Part shown: piece by piece, positions 24,545 to 33,800 of the stretch
Layout: each line of letters starts with the position of its first letter
Position numbering within the stretch: the stretch's first letter is position 1
Position numbers and translations under genes: made by a program
Notes under the pieces: model-generated
Database searches by the model: none
What the model saw: only the letters and a program-made list of their open reading frames with translations
What the model was told of the DNA's origin: nothing
Assembly (NCBI RefSeq): GCF_002260845.1
Contig: NZ_BEDT01000003.1
Location: 124,001-188,000, forward strand
Length of the DNA stretch: 64,000 bases
Direction: 5' to 3'
Source: Pseudolactococcus reticulitermitis
Lineage (GTDB): Bacteria > Bacillota > Bacilli > Lactobacillales > Streptococcaceae

Positions 24545-24565
24545 TTGCACGAATTATTCGTGCAA
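24545..24565. promoter_or_regulatory. Palindromic operator candidate upstream of the operon promoter
   Basis: Perfect inverted repeat TTGCACGAAT / ATTCGTGCAA around a single T, about 10 bp upstream of the -35 region. The position suits an activator such as the BglG-like protein, or the GntR protein encoded just upstream. Confidence 0.6.
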
Positions 24566-24587
24566 CTAATTATCGCTTTATTTTTGA

Positions 24588-24624
24588 TAAAAAAAACCTC
24601 TAACCATAATCTAAAGTTAGAAGG
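24588..24624 (-). terminator. Terminator of the GntR gene
   Basis: Minus-strand stem CCTTCTAAC / GTTAGAGG (one bulged T), then eight Ts. It insulates the regulator gene from the operon. Confidence 0.78.
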
Positions 24625-24672
24625 AACTATCTTATACTCGTTCACTTTGAATCAATTTGAAAGCAGAACATA

Positions 24673-25374
24673 TTAAACTTCATAATGTAAAAAATAAGGT
24701 GTTTTTTCCGAATCACAATAGATAATACTATATTCTACAAGTCTATGTCGATCATCAAATGATAAACGGCTCCGTTTCAAACAAATATCTGAAATATCTG
24801 GTATGACTTCAGTCACATATTTTGGCGTTTTTTGAGCAATAATGGTATCTTCGATATTATGAATTGTAAAATTTTGTTTGACTAAAAAAGTGTAAAGAGA
24901 AAAATTATCATCAGCTACTTTTGGTAGAGACATGGTATTCATCACAGGAAAGTAGTGTTTAACGAAAAAAGTTGCGACATCATCTAAGTAAAAGATACGA
25001 TGAATTTCATAAATTTGTTCATCTTCAAATTTCTTATTAACCACTGAATCTTCAGATTTTCCCACATAAACAATCTGACTTCGAATCTCAAAGCCCATGT
25101 CTACTAAAATCTGAATATAAGCTTTCACTGAATTAAATGTATTAACCGGTCGATTACTGATGACTTTGGTTCCTGAACCACTTTGTTTGAACAAGTAACC
25201 TCTTTCGACAAGCAAGTCAACTGCCCGACGTATCGTAATTTTGCTTACACCAAAGATTTCAACTAACTCATTTTCTGTTGGAAATAAACTCCCAACTTTA
25301 TATTTTCCCTTAATCAAGTCGGATTTTAAGGCATCAAAAACTTTTTGATATAAAATCTGATTTCTTTGCTTCAT
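24673..25374 (-). CDS. GntR family regulator with UTRA effector domain (HutC subfamily)
   Basis: A 233-aa repressor-type protein. Winged HTH at residues 5-70 (LKSDLIKGKYKVGSLFPTENELVEIFGVSKITIRRAVDLLVERGYL) is followed by a UTRA ligand domain that in this subfamily usually binds a phosphorylated sugar. GAGAGGAAA precedes the ATG. It is the first gene of the amino-sugar region and has its own terminator. The likely target is the operon promoter at 24506, near the 21-bp palindrome. Confidence 0.85.
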   Translation of the reverse strand: MKQRNQILYQKVFDALKSDLIKGKYKVGSLFPTENELVEIFGVSKITIRRAVDLLVERGYLFKQSGSGTKVISNRPVNTFNSVKAYIQILVDMGFEIRSQIVYVGKSEDSVVNKKFEDEQIYEIHRIFYLDDVATFFVKHYFPVMNTMSLPKVADDNFSLYTFLVKQNFTIHNIEDTIIAQKTPKYVTEVIPDISDICLKRSRLSFDDRHRLVEYSIIYCDSEKTPYFLHYEV

Positions 25375-25392
25375 TTCTATTTCCTCTCATCT

Positions 25393-26160
25393 TTAACCCA
25401 GCTTAACAAAAATGGGTAGCGCCTCACATTGCCTAATCTGCGCCGCAATAAAATCCTGCGCATCGTTAAAGACAATTTCCTCAAACTCACGATCATCAAA
25501 TGTTAGATTAAAACGATAACTTTCTTCATCATCACCGTTTTTGACAATGTAACCATAAGTTTCTAGTGTCTTAACAAAAATATCTGGACGTTTTTGCTTG
25601 ACGACATCTTTTTTAGCAAATTTAAGTAGAAATGTCGTCATATATTTCAGCGCATAATCCAGATTAACATCACCGATAAGTTTAAATATTTTTTCCTCAA
25701 ATGGTGTCAAGGCTACCCGTTTTTCAACATGATAAAAATAATTCGCTAAATTTTCAGTTTTCCGAGCATAGTCAGATGAAAAATGTAGGGTAATGCCATT
25801 GGTCTGATTCCTTAATGTTTGCTGGACTTGCGAGGTCTGAATTTTTGAGATGAGTTCAGAACCTGCTGCCACAAAAAATGGCTGGTCAAAAACGAGCTGT
25901 TGCGGGGCAGTCTCAGGTAAAGTCAAATCAAAATCGGCATCGGTAAATACCTGAAATTGATTAGTATAGCGCTTATCAACGCGTGAAATCAAACCGGCTT
26001 GGACAAAATCTTCAATCTGACGTTCCAGATTTGGCTCATCACCAAAAGTTGCTTTGATTTTGCGCAGGGTCACATCTTCGTGATTCGCCAAAAGATCAAT
26101 CAGCTCTTGGAAAAAGGGGCGCTGGGTTAAGCGATTATGATTGAAAATCTTAATTGGCAT
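25393..26160 (-). CDS. DUF1803 domain protein
   Basis: A 255-aa cytoplasmic protein of the DUF1803 family, found mainly in streptococci and lactococci, function unknown. N-terminal KIFNHNRLTQRPFFQELIDLLANHEDVTLRKIKATF is the family hallmark; residues 25-60 look like a winged-helix segment. It overlaps the YiiX-like gene by 11 bp, so both are co-transcribed from the promoter at 26697. Confidence 0.72.
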   Translation of the reverse strand: MPIKIFNHNRLTQRPFFQELIDLLANHEDVTLRKIKATFGDEPNLERQIEDFVQAGLISRVDKRYTNQFQVFTDADFDLTLPETAPQQLVFDQPFFVAAGSELISKIQTSQVQQTLRNQTNGITLHFSSDYARKTENLANYFYHVEKRVALTPFEEKIFKLIGDVNLDYALKYMTTFLLKFAKKDVVKQKRPDIFVKTLETYGYIVKNGDDEESYRFNLTFDDREFEEIVFNDAQDFIAAQIRQCEALPIFVKLG

Positions 26161-26689
26161 CTGTTAGGGTTCCTATATATTCTAAAGCTGAAAATCTTGC
26201 GATTTGGTCTGGGTTACTCCCCAACTGTCCTAATGGCACAGCCACACCTAGCTGGTCAAAATAAGCTTGCCAGTAGTCAGAGATAAGTTTTTCTCCGTCA
26301 CCAAAAGTCATCGCCGTTTCTGGTAGTTTGACCTGATTGGCAAAAGCTGTGATGACCAACTGTGAGCAGTAAAATGCGTCCCCATCTGGATAAAAGCTGT
26401 GGTTATAAGGCTTGCCAAGGTGTTTTCCGGCTTCTAACAGTACGTCAGGCGCAACAATATCAGCCACTCTAAAACAGTCAACCTGCGGATGATTCGACAA
26501 AAAAGCAACCAAAGTTTCCTCGATGACACCCTGTCTAGGGGTGGCGTGGATGATGGTCGTTTCACTGGTGGCAATGGCAACATGGTTATAAGCGCCGGTA
26601 GACTCAGAAATGGCGGCAGCAAATTCATCCCCATCATTGAGGCGTGTTTTGACAAAAAGTAAATCCGCTGATTTTAATTGTGGGGTCAT
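26150..26689 (-). CDS. YiiX/YebB-like permuted papain-fold (NlpC/P60 superfamily) protein
   Basis: A 179-aa protein of the circularly permuted cysteine hydrolase group. The catalytic histidine is in AYNHVAIAT and the cysteine in AFYCSQLVITAF, with FYPDGDAFYCSQL typical of YiiX. Members act on peptidoglycan, lipids or amide bonds; no signal peptide is seen, so it is probably cytoplasmic. The ATG at 26698 overlaps the -10 box, so the start at 26689 is chosen. TGGTATAAT ends 7 nt before it and predicts a leaderless mRNA. Confidence 0.75.
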   Translation of the reverse strand: MTPQLKSADLLFVKTRLNDGDEFAAAISESTGAYNHVAIATSETTIIHATPRQGVIEETLVAFLSNHPQVDCFRVADIVAPDVLLEAGKHLGKPYNHSFYPDGDAFYCSQLVITAFANQVKLPETAMTFGDGEKLISDYWQAYFDQLGVAVPLGQLGSNPDQIARFSALEYIGTLTDAN

Positions 26690-26696
26690 GATTTTC

Positions 26697-26705
26697 ATTA
26701 TACCA
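26697..26705 (-). promoter_or_regulatory. Extended -10 promoter of the YiiX-like gene
   Basis: Minus-strand TGGTATAAT with the hexamer at 26697-26702. The start codon at 26689 begins 7 nt after it. GCGACA lies 18 bp upstream of the hexamer as a partial -35. Confidence 0.6.
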
Positions 26706-26779
26706 AATTTTTATCATTTTTGTCGCCTTTCTCAGCCACAAAAATGTTTGATGTTTTAAATTTTGATATCCTTGTGTCA

Positions 26780-27034
26780 ATCATCCAAAAAATACGATTT
26801 ACGCTGTAAATTCTTGCTTCCTCGCACAGCTCGGTGCAGAGAAATATGGCTTACGCCACTAAATCTTGCTTCCTCGCACAGCTCGTCGCAGAGAAGTATG
26901 GCTTACGCCGTAAATTCTTGCTCCCTCGCAAGCTCGGTCGCAAAAAATATGGCTTAAAAAAAGCACGCTCACGCGTACTTTCTTATAAACCATAACTCTT
27001 GCTTTCTCGCTTGCGCTCGGCGCAGAGAAATATG
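26780..27034 (-). repeat. 52-bp tandem repeat array downstream of rpmE2
   Basis: Units on the minus strand start TAAGCCATATTTCTCTGC and end GCAAGAATTTACGGCG: 26854-26905 (52 bp), 26802-26853 (52 bp), 26906-26956 (51 bp), a diverged unit next to the gene broken by the terminator, and a partial unit at about 26780-26801. The unit ends resemble the last codons of rpmE2 (AAGAAATACGGCTTG TAA), so the array seems to have grown from the gene's 3' end. Confidence 0.75.
26955..26980 (-). terminator. Terminator of rpmE2
   Basis: Minus-strand stem AAGTACGC/GCGTGCTT, loop GTGA, seven Ts. It interrupts the first unit of the 52-bp array. Confidence 0.82.
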
Positions 27035-27036
27035 GC

Positions 27037-27279
27037 TTACAAGCCGTATTTCTTGTTGAAACGGTCCACACGGCCGTCGGCTTGTGTGAATTTAGCTTTA
27101 CCAGTGTAGAATGGGTGTGAATCTGATGATGTTTCCACACGGATCAATGGGTATGTGTTCCCATCTTCCCATTCAACAGTTTCTTTTGAGCTTTTTGTAG
27201 AGCCGCTCAAGAATTTATAACCTGTTGACGTATCCATAAATACAACTGGTCCATAATTAGGATGGATGTCTGCTTTCAT
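27037..27279 (-). CDS. rpmE2: 50S ribosomal protein L31 type B
   Basis: An 80-aa ribosomal protein. [28 protein letters not shown] is diagnostic of the type B (zinc-free, no CxxC) L31. The start at 27279 follows AGAAAGGAAA at good spacing; a longer in-frame ORF upstream lacks one. Single gene with its own terminator, followed by an unusual tandem array. Confidence 0.95.
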   Translation of the reverse strand: MKADIHPNYGPVVFMDTSTGYKFLSGSTKSSKETVEWEDGNTYPLIRVETSSDSHPFYTGKAKFTQADGRVDRFNKKYGL

Positions 27280-27377
27280 GTTCGATATTTCCTTTCTGCC
27301 TTGGGCTGTTTGCCAGTCCAAAGTAATCAATACTTATCTATTTTATCAAAGTTAGTAACCATTTTCAAGTCTAAAAA

Positions 27378-28646
27378 TCAATTTTCATCGACTAATTTAA
27401 TGTCAACACCAAGCGAGGTCATTTTCTCGATGATATTGTCGTAACCACGCAAAATGAACTCAACATTTGAAATTTTAGTTTCGCCATCTGCCATCACACC
27501 GGCATTGACCAAGGCAGCGCCTGCCCGCAAATCTGTCGCCATAACTTCTGCACCGTGCAAGTCATTCGGAGCATGATAGGTAATCTCACCATTATTGGCT
27601 ATGATATTGGCCCCCATACGTGCCAGTTCAGCTGCATGGTTAATCCGTTTTTCATAGATGGTGTCAATAACTTTCCCACGACCATTGGTCATCAAAAGTA
27701 AGGGGGTAATCGGCTGTTGCAAGTCGGTCGCAAACCCCGGATAAGGCACGGTTTTGATATTAACCGCTCTGAGATTGTCTGATTTCAAAACTTCAATCGA
27801 ATCATCTCGAATAATCATCTGAACGCCCATTTCCTCGAGCTTGGCAATGAAAGACTCCAGATGTTCGTAAATCACGTTATTGACGATAACACCGTCACCA
27901 AAAGCTGCGGCAAGACTTAAATAAGTCCCTGCTTCAATCCGGTCAGGAATGACGGTATGACGCGCACCACCCAATTTTTGAACGCCATCAATGCGAATGA
28001 CATCTGTTCCCGCACCACGGACTTTTGCGCCCATATTATTGAGCAGCGTTGCCACATCGATAATTTCAGGTTCACGCGCCGCATTTTCAATAATCGTCCG
28101 ACCTTCAGCCTTAACAGCAGCCAGCATGGTATTAATCGTCGCGCCAACTGAGACCATGTCCATGAAAATCGTCGCAGCGTGCAAAGGCGCACCATCAGTC
28201 GTCAAATGCATGGCATTTTCCTTAAAGGTCATGCGGGCACCCAAGGCCTCAAACGCCTTGATATGCAGATCAATCGGACGCGGGCCTAAATCGCAACCAC
28301 CCGGCAACCCAACCGTCGCCTCGCCAAATTTCCCCAACAAAGAGCCGTTAAAATAATAAGAAGCGCGCAAAGAATTAATCTTCCCGTAAGGCAAAGGCTT
28401 CGACTCGACACCGCGCGGATCAATCGTCACAATCCCCGCCTCAACGTCGCGCTCGACTTTAGCACCCATGATTTCCAAAATCTCAATCAGGCTCGCCACA
28501 TCTGAAATATCCGGCACACCCTCTAGTGTCACCACATCATCCGCCAAAATAGTTGCAGGAATCAGGGCAACAACTGAATTTTTAGCACCAGAAATCGTCA
28601 CTTCGCCCGAAACGCGTTTACCACCATTAATTACTATTTTTTTCAT
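27378..28646 (-). CDS. murA: UDP-N-acetylglucosamine 1-carboxyvinyltransferase
   Basis: A 422-aa enzyme of the first committed peptidoglycan step, transferring enolpyruvate from PEP to UDP-GlcNAc in the cytoplasm. The reactive cysteine lies in [15 protein letters not shown], so fosfomycin sensitivity is expected. N-terminal [19 protein letters not shown] is conserved. Low-GC Gram-positives usually have two paralogues; which one this is cannot be told here. There is no ribosome binding site. Its ATG overlaps by ATGA the stop of a 13-codon ORF that starts next to a promoter. Confidence 0.93.
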   Translation of the reverse strand: MKKIVINGGKRVSGEVTISGAKNSVVALIPATILADDVVTLEGVPDISDVASLIEILEIMGAKVERDVEAGIVTIDPRGVESKPLPYGKINSLRASYYFNGSLLGKFGEATVGLPGGCDLGPRPIDLHIKAFEALGARMTFKENAMHLTTDGAPLHAATIFMDMVSVGATINTMLAAVKAEGRTIIENAAREPEIIDVATLLNNMGAKVRGAGTDVIRIDGVQKLGGARHTVIPDRIEAGTYLSLAAAFGDGVIVNNVIYEHLESFIAKLEEMGVQMIIRDDSIEVLKSDNLRAVNIKTVPYPGFATDLQQPITPLLLMTNGRGKVIDTIYEKRINHAAELARMGANIIANNGEITYHAPNDLHGAEVMATDLRAGAALVNAGVMADGETKISNVEFILRGYDNIIEKMTSLGVDIKLVDEN

Positions 28647-28684
28647 TTATTTATTAAAGTCCAATTCTTAAAATTCAAATTCAT
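28643..28684 (-). CDS. Putative 13-codon upstream ORF coupled to murA
   Basis: Encodes [13 protein letters not shown]. Its ATG follows an extended -10 box (TGGTAAAAT, hexamer 28693-28698) by 8 nt, so it would be read from a leaderless or near-leaderless mRNA. The TGA stop overlaps the murA ATG as ATGA. murA itself has no Shine-Dalgarno sequence, which makes translational coupling plausible. Confidence 0.45.
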   Translation of the reverse strand: MNLNFKNWTLINK

Positions 28685-28692
28685 GCCTGTCT

Positions 28693-28701
28693 ATTTTACC
28701 A
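28693..28701 (-). promoter_or_regulatory. Extended -10 promoter upstream of murA
   Basis: Minus-strand TGGTAAAAT. RNA would start near 28686, at the ATG of the 13-codon ORF. Confidence 0.5.
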
Positions 28702-28734
28702 TAAAAAAGCAAATTTATCATCCCGATGAGACAA

Positions 28735-28764
28735 CAAAAAAGTAGGAAAATTTTCCTACTTTTT
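28735..28764 (-). terminator. Terminator of the heterodimeric ABC exporter operon
   Basis: Perfect palindrome AAAAAGTAGGAAAA/TTTTCCTACTTTTT followed by T on the minus strand, 20 bp after the second ABC gene. Its symmetry would allow function on both strands. Confidence 0.85.
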
Positions 28765-28781
28765 CAAAACTATTATTTAAG

Positions 28782-30686
28782 TTATTCAAAGACAAATTGA
28801 TTGTGATAAAGTTCGGCATAGAAACCATTTGGCACGTGCAAAAGCTCCTGGTGACTGCCTTCTTCAATGACAACGCCATCTTTTAGCACGACAATCTTAT
28901 CGGCATTCAAAATCGTTTTCAGACGATGGGCGATGACAAATGATGTCCGACCCGCAATCGCAGCCTCCATTGCCCACTGGATTTGTTGCTCTGTGACGGT
29001 ATCAACGTTTGACGTTGCCTCATCCAAAATCAAAAGTTTTGGATTGGTCAAAATCGTCCGTGCAATCGAAATCTGTTGTTTTTGACCCGTTGAAAAGACA
29101 TTTTCATCATCGTCAACGATGGTGTCGTATTTATCAGGCAAGCTATCGATAAATTCATGGATATGCGTTGTTTTGGCTGCTGTGATGATTTCCTCATCTG
29201 TTGCATCAAAACCAAACTTGATATTATCCTTGATCGTACCGCTGAACAAGACTGAGTCTTGGAGGACAATCCCGACGCCACGGCGCAGTGAGTCCAAATC
29301 CATATCGCGGATGTCAACGCCGTCAAATTTAATGCTACCATTATCCACATCATAAAAACGGTTCATCAGGTTCATAATGGTTGTTTTACCTGAACCGGTC
29401 GGACCAACAACGGCGACCATTTGACCTTTTTTGACGTTAATGCTGACATCTTTCAGAATCGGTTTACCCGGTAGATAGCTGAAATCGATGTGGTCGATTT
29501 GAACTTCGGTCTTGATTTCGTCGAAAATCACACCATTCTCAGGGCGAACTTCTTCTGGTTCGTCAAACATTTCTTGCAAACGACGCGCGCCTGTCACAGC
29601 CATTTGAAGCTGTGAAAATGATGATGAAATTTGCATCACGGGCTGGTAATATTGTTGTGAATACTGGACGAACATGACAACCAAACCAAGCGCTGCGGCG
29701 GTTGACATGGATTTATCATTAAGGGCAATCATCGACCCTGCAAAAATGACGATGGCCAGATTGACAAAGCTCATGCCATTCATCACTGGCATCAGCATCC
29801 CTGAATAAACTTGACCTTTAAAAGTCGCTTGCCGGACTTTGTTATTTTGTTTGACAAAACCGTCAATCGCATCTTCTTCTAGACCTTCAACGATGATGAC
29901 TTTTTGCCCTGAAATCTTCTCATCCATATAGGCGTTGAGTTTCCCGACTTCATCTTGTTGCAAGTCGATATATTTCTTGGCCTGACGAATGATTATCACG
30001 ACCAGTAAAATGGCAACTGGTGTTGAAGCCATGGTCACCCACGCAAGCGAGATATTTTGACGGAACATCATGATAATCACACCGATAAACATGGCAGCCT
30101 GTGTCGCAACAAGGACGAGAGATTGATTGAGCGAGTTTTGAATATTATCCAAGTCTGACGTAAAACGACTGAGAATATCCCCATCTTGATGACGATCAAA
30201 AAATGAAATCGTCAAGCGTTCAAGCTTGCCAAACAAGCCTTTGCGCATCGCATTGGTTGAATGAGAGACAATCCGACCAAAGAGCACCTCGTACATCAGC
30301 ATGGCAATGGTCATGAAAACATAAGATAGGAGCAATTTCCACATGATACTGAAAAAAACTGTTTTTTCAGGGGTGTGTTTGGCTAAATCAACCAAGGCAG
30401 TCACATCCGTTGGCATGCCATTTTTGGTTAATTCCCCAATCATCGCTTGTGGCAATTCTGCCGGCACATGACCCTTAAAGGATGCGACGATTTTTTCAGC
30501 ACCTTGGTGTTTGAAATAAGCTGTGACCCATTCTCCCAACTGTGTCAAGGCGTCGCCAATAAAGACAGGCACTTTGACCTGTAAATAAGTGGCAATGATA
30601 ATCGTCAGTGTGATGATAAAAAATGAGACTTTGAATTTCTTGAAATAGTTCCAGAAAAACTTAATCGCTTTACTGTATTCTTTCAT
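28782..30686 (-). CDS. lmrD: ABC multidrug exporter half-transporter, LmrD/YheH-like
   Basis: A 634-aa membrane-spanning half transporter: six-helix ABC membrane domain with an enlarged first extracellular loop (about residues 50-105), then an ATPase domain from about 390. Walker [12 protein letters not shown] and Walker [13 protein letters not shown] are canonical, while the signature is degenerate (FSTGQKQQ). With its partner it makes one active and one inactive ATP site, as known for LmrCD and BmrCD. It overlaps the partner gene by one base. Drug or lipid export is likely; the substrate is not shown. Confidence 0.88.
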   Translation of the reverse strand: MKEYSKAIKFFWNYFKKFKVSFFIITLTIIIATYLQVKVPVFIGDALTQLGEWVTAYFKHQGAEKIVASFKGHVPAELPQAMIGELTKNGMPTDVTALVDLAKHTPEKTVFFSIMWKLLLSYVFMTIAMLMYEVLFGRIVSHSTNAMRKGLFGKLERLTISFFDRHQDGDILSRFTSDLDNIQNSLNQSLVLVATQAAMFIGVIIMMFRQNISLAWVTMASTPVAILLVVIIIRQAKKYIDLQQDEVGKLNAYMDEKISGQKVIIVEGLEEDAIDGFVKQNNKVRQATFKGQVYSGMLMPVMNGMSFVNLAIVIFAGSMIALNDKSMSTAAALGLVVMFVQYSQQYYQPVMQISSSFSQLQMAVTGARRLQEMFDEPEEVRPENGVIFDEIKTEVQIDHIDFSYLPGKPILKDVSINVKKGQMVAVVGPTGSGKTTIMNLMNRFYDVDNGSIKFDGVDIRDMDLDSLRRGVGIVLQDSVLFSGTIKDNIKFGFDATDEEIITAAKTTHIHEFIDSLPDKYDTIVDDDENVFSTGQKQQISIARTILTNPKLLILDEATSNVDTVTEQQIQWAMEAAIAGRTSFVIAHRLKTILNADKIVVLKDGVVIEEGSHQELLHVPNGFYAELYHNQFVFE

Positions 30687-32392
30687 TAATCATCACTTCC
30701 TTTCTGTGTTTCATAGATTTCACGGTAGGTGGCATTATTTGCGACAAGGTCTTTATGCGTCCCAACACCGATGAGTTGACCCGCGTCCAAAACGAGAATC
30801 TTATCGGCATGGACAACGGATGAAATTTTTTGAGCAATGATAATTTTAGTCGTATTTGGCAGTTCGCCCGCCAATGCCTCTTGGACTAATTTTTCAGACT
30901 TGGCATCTAGTGCTGAGGTCGAGTCATCTAGAATCAAAATTTTAGGCTCGCCAATAACACCTCGGGCAATGGACATCCGTTGTTTTTGCCCGCCTGAGAA
31001 GTTGGTGCCGCGTTCTTCAACCGGACTCTCAAAGACATCCGCCATTTTTTCGATAAATTCACGCGCTTGCGAAATGGCACTGGCGCGTTTCATATCATCA
31101 ACGGTGGCATCAGCTTTCCCATGTTTCAGATTCTGAGAAATCGTTCCTGAAAAGAGAATCGCGCGTTGTAAAACGATAGAAACGGTCTCACGCACGGTGT
31201 TTCGGCTAAGGTCACGCAAATCTTGACCACCGATTTTAATCGTTCCTTCTGTTGGATCAAACAAACGTGGGATGAGTTGGGCAAGGGTTGATTTTCCTGC
31301 ACCAGTCGCCCCAACAACACCAACTAATTCGCCAGCTTTAATACTAAATGACACGTCTTTGAGCGTCGGTTCATCATCTGTTGGATAGGTAAAAGTCACA
31401 TGATTAAATTCAAGATTACCCGTCAAATCTTGGTCTGGAACATCTTTAAAAGTCATGGCTGGTTCAGTGTTGATGACCTCGCCAATCCGTTTCAGTGAGA
31501 TGAAGGCACGTGAGGCCATCATCGACATCATACCACCCATAATAATGGCAAACATGATTTGCATCATGTAAGTCATAAATGAGGCGATACCGGCTAAATC
31601 TTTAGGTTCTTTGTGCACATAAGTTGAGACAAACCAAATCGCGCCAAAAATCGCCAAATATGCCGCAAAGGTAAAGGCTGGAATCATGGCAGAAAAGATA
31701 TAGCTGACAATCAAATTATGACCGAGCAATTCATCTGAATTGGCATCGAATTTCGCTGCTTGTTCTTTTTCTTGGACAAAAGATTTCACGACGCGTGTGC
31801 CACGGAGATTTTCCTTGGCAATACCGTTGAGTTTATCCATCAAGGTTTGGAAAGCGCTGAAGTGTTTGCCCATGCTACCCATCGAAACGCCTGTAATCAG
31901 GACAATGACGACAACCAAAAGGACGATAATCCACCATAATTTAGGCAAAGTTTGAATGGCTAAAATGAATGAGCCGACAAATAAAAGCGGGACACGCAGC
32001 AAAATTTGAAACAAAATCATAATCAAGTTCATGACTTGGTTGACATCATTGGTCATACGGACAACGAGGTTGCCGGCATTAAATTTCTCAATATTGGCAT
32101 AAGAAAAACTTTGAATTTTTCGGAATGTCTGTTCCCGTAAATCAGCTGAGACGCCTTGGGCAATCTTCGCCGCAAAAATCGTGTTGACCACGCCTGCTAA
32201 GAGACCAATCCCTGCGATAATAATCAGCTGAACCCCATAATCTGTAATTTTCTCTTTATCATTGTTGGAAACAGCCTCAAGGACTTTGGTTAAGATTTGT
32301 GGCTGCCAAAGCGTCGTGCCCACGACCAAAATGACCATGGCAAGCGACCCTAGCGCCCAAAACTTGTAGTGTTTAATGGCTTTAATCAGCAT
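30686..32392 (-). CDS. lmrC: ABC multidrug exporter half-transporter, LmrC/YheI-like
   Basis: A 568-aa half transporter with a six-helix membrane domain and a C-terminal ATPase domain. Walker A is [10 protein letters not shown], the signature NFSGGQKQR is canonical, and Walker B ends in aspartate ([12 protein letters not shown]) instead of the catalytic glutamate. This non-catalytic site complements the partner's degenerate signature, the hallmark of heterodimeric exporters. The 5' leader is repeat R1, with an extended -10 at 32486-32491. The divergent gene is a CDF transporter. Confidence 0.88.
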   Translation of the reverse strand: MLIKAIKHYKFWALGSLAMVILVVGTTLWQPQILTKVLEAVSNNDKEKITDYGVQLIIIAGIGLLAGVVNTIFAAKIAQGVSADLREQTFRKIQSFSYANIEKFNAGNLVVRMTNDVNQVMNLIMILFQILLRVPLLFVGSFILAIQTLPKLWWIIVLLVVVIVLITGVSMGSMGKHFSAFQTLMDKLNGIAKENLRGTRVVKSFVQEKEQAAKFDANSDELLGHNLIVSYIFSAMIPAFTFAAYLAIFGAIWFVSTYVHKEPKDLAGIASFMTYMMQIMFAIIMGGMMSMMASRAFISLKRIGEVINTEPAMTFKDVPDQDLTGNLEFNHVTFTYPTDDEPTLKDVSFSIKAGELVGVVGATGAGKSTLAQLIPRLFDPTEGTIKIGGQDLRDLSRNTVRETVSIVLQRAILFSGTISQNLKHGKADATVDDMKRASAISQAREFIEKMADVFESPVEERGTNFSGGQKQRMSIARGVIGEPKILILDDSTSALDAKSEKLVQEALAGELPNTTKIIIAQKISSVVHADKILVLDAGQLIGVGTHKDLVANNATYREIYETQKGSDD

Positions 32393-32475
32393 TTATTTTC
32401 CCCTTTCTGCACTTTCATTTCCTGAAAGCCTAAAGCTTGACCGCCATTGGCACTATGTCCAGCGGGGTCATTCGC
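32393..32475 (-). repeat. Leader repeat R1, copy upstream of the LmrC-like gene
   Basis: Minus strand: GCGAATGACCCCGC, GGAC...GGTC, AAGCTTTAG, a CTTTCA/TGAAAG hairpin, then GCAGAAAGGGG. Compared with the 18046 copy the hairpin arms change on both sides (ATTTCA/TGAAAT to CTTTCA/TGAAAG), a compensatory change. The repeat forms almost the whole 5' untranslated region. Confidence 0.65.
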
Positions 32476-32485
32476 GATCTTTCCC

Positions 32486-32494
32486 ATTCTAACA
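32486..32494 (-). promoter_or_regulatory. Extended -10 promoter of the LmrC-like gene
   Basis: Minus-strand TGTTAGAAT with the hexamer at 32486-32491. It places the RNA start near 32479, at the 5' edge of repeat R1. Confidence 0.45.
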
Positions 32495-32542
32495 TATTAT
32501 TTAATATTTTTCTGTTTACAAAATCTAAAACTTGATAAAATT

Positions 32543-32551
32543 TGTTATAAT
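32543..32551 (+). promoter_or_regulatory. Extended -10 promoter of the CDF transporter gene
   Basis: TGTTATAAT ends 6 nt before the ATG at 32558, predicting a leaderless mRNA. The intervening AGAAAG would not be transcribed, or only in part. Confidence 0.6.
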
Positions 32552-32557
32552 AGAAAG

Positions 32558-33754
32558 ATGAAAAATTCACGCTATCAAGACTTGAAATTAGCCGAACGTG
32601 GCGCCCTCATCAGTATCTGGGCCTACCTCATCCTGTCCATTCTCAAACTCGTCATTGCCAATACGACACACTCTGAAAGTTTGCGGGCGGATGGCTTTAA
32701 TAATATCACAGACATCATGGGTAATATCGCTGTCCTGATTGGCCTGAAAATCGCAAGACGGCCTGCGGATGACGACCATACCTACGGTCACTGGAAAGTT
32801 GAGTCCGTTGCCTCGCTCATTACCAGCTTTATCATGTTCGTCGTTGGCTTTTTTGTCCTGAAAGATACGATTACAGCCATCATCAATAACGAGCAGACAG
32901 TTGTTGATTTGACAGGGTCTATCGTTGGCATCTTCTCCGCCATCATCATGCTCGCCATTTACTTCTATAATCGCAATCTCGCGCTACGGTCTAAAAGCTC
33001 AGGTCTGATGAGTGCCGCTAAAGATAATCTGTCCGACGCGGTTACCTCTATCGCCACCTCCATTGCAATTTTCGCCGCTAGTTTTAATCTGACCATCATT
33101 GACCGACTGATGGCGGTAATTATTACCGTCTTTATCTTCAAAACAGCCTATGACATTTTTGCTGAGGCGGTCTTTAGCCTCTCTGACGGCTTTGACGAAG
33201 AAAAAATCGACACCTACACAGCTGCCATTGCCAAGCTGCCCAAAGTCATGGCGGTTAAATTTATCCGCGGGAGAACTTATGGCAGTAATATTTTCCTCGA
33301 CGTCGTCGTCGAAATGTCGCCTGACCTTTCCGTGTTCGAAAGCCACGAAGCAACGGAAGTGATTGAAAACGCTTTAAAACAAGAATTCGATGTCTTTGAT
33401 GTAGATGTGCATGTCGAGCCAGCGATATTGCCTGACGAGGCACGTGATGCTAGTTTGGCACTTGTCATTCTAGGCTTGGAAGAACAAGTCTTGAATGGCT
33501 TAGATGAGACACTGCTTGCCGAGCATTTCACAGAAATTCGAGCTGACGGTCTTGAAATTGACAAGGCTCAAAAACTTTTAGAACAACATGAACACCTTGC
33601 CATTGCAGGCTTTAAGCCAGAACGTATTTCAAAAAAAACCTTTGTCATCACTTATCACTATTTTGAACAAGGCCAAAGTTTTGCAGTCACAAGCATTTGG
33701 CGCAGAAAAACTGACTGGTACTGTGAAGCGCGTCAGTTGACCTTAATCGCTTAA
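32558..33754 (+). CDS. Cation diffusion facilitator family transporter
   Basis: A 398-aa membrane efflux protein for divalent metal ions such as Mn2+, Zn2+ or Fe2+. The CDF metal site is seen as DGFNNITDIMGN (helix 2) and SAAKDNLSDAVTS (helix 5); the DxxxD pattern with N/D residues is closer to Mn-type than to Zn-type members. Six membrane spans are followed by a cytoplasmic dimer domain and a C-terminal extension of about 110 residues. The start at 32558 is chosen because the upstream part of the frame contains the promoter and no ribosome binding site. Confidence 0.87.
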   Translation: MKNSRYQDLKLAERGALISIWAYLILSILKLVIANTTHSESLRADGFNNITDIMGNIAVLIGLKIARRPADDDHTYGHWKVESVASLITSFIMFVVGFFVLKDTITAIINNEQTVVDLTGSIVGIFSAIIMLAIYFYNRNLALRSKSSGLMSAAKDNLSDAVTSIATSIAIFAASFNLTIIDRLMAVIITVFIFKTAYDIFAEAVFSLSDGFDEEKIDTYTAAIAKLPKVMAVKFIRGRTYGSNIFLDVVVEMSPDLSVFESHEATEVIENALKQEFDVFDVDVHVEPAILPDEARDASLALVILGLEEQVLNGLDETLLAEHFTEIRADGLEIDKAQKLLEQHEHLAIAGFKPERISKKTFVITYHYFEQGQSFAVTSIWRRKTDWYCEARQLTLIA

Positions 33755-33764
33755 GCATACATAC

Positions 33765-33792
33765 AAAAAAGTGAGCCACTCGACTCACTTTT
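33765..33792. terminator. Bidirectional terminator between the CDF and tpx genes
   Basis: Stem AAAAGTGAG/CTCACTTTT with A/T runs on both sides, lying between two convergent genes. Confidence 0.8.
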
Positions 33793-33800
33793 CTTCTACC

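Noticed and set aside
26780-27034. Tandem repeats as a CRISPR array
   Set aside because: Units are contiguous 52-bp repeats without unique spacers, and no cas genes are in the window.
26763-27140. Overlapping short frames on both strands (26763-26957 + and 26859-27140 -)
   Set aside because: They are translations of the 52-bp tandem array and its terminator, have internal repeats of the same codons and no ribosome binding sites.
32447-32557. N-terminal extension of the CDF protein
   Set aside because: The extension reads across the divergent R1 leader and the -10 box; the family start fits the ATG at 32558.
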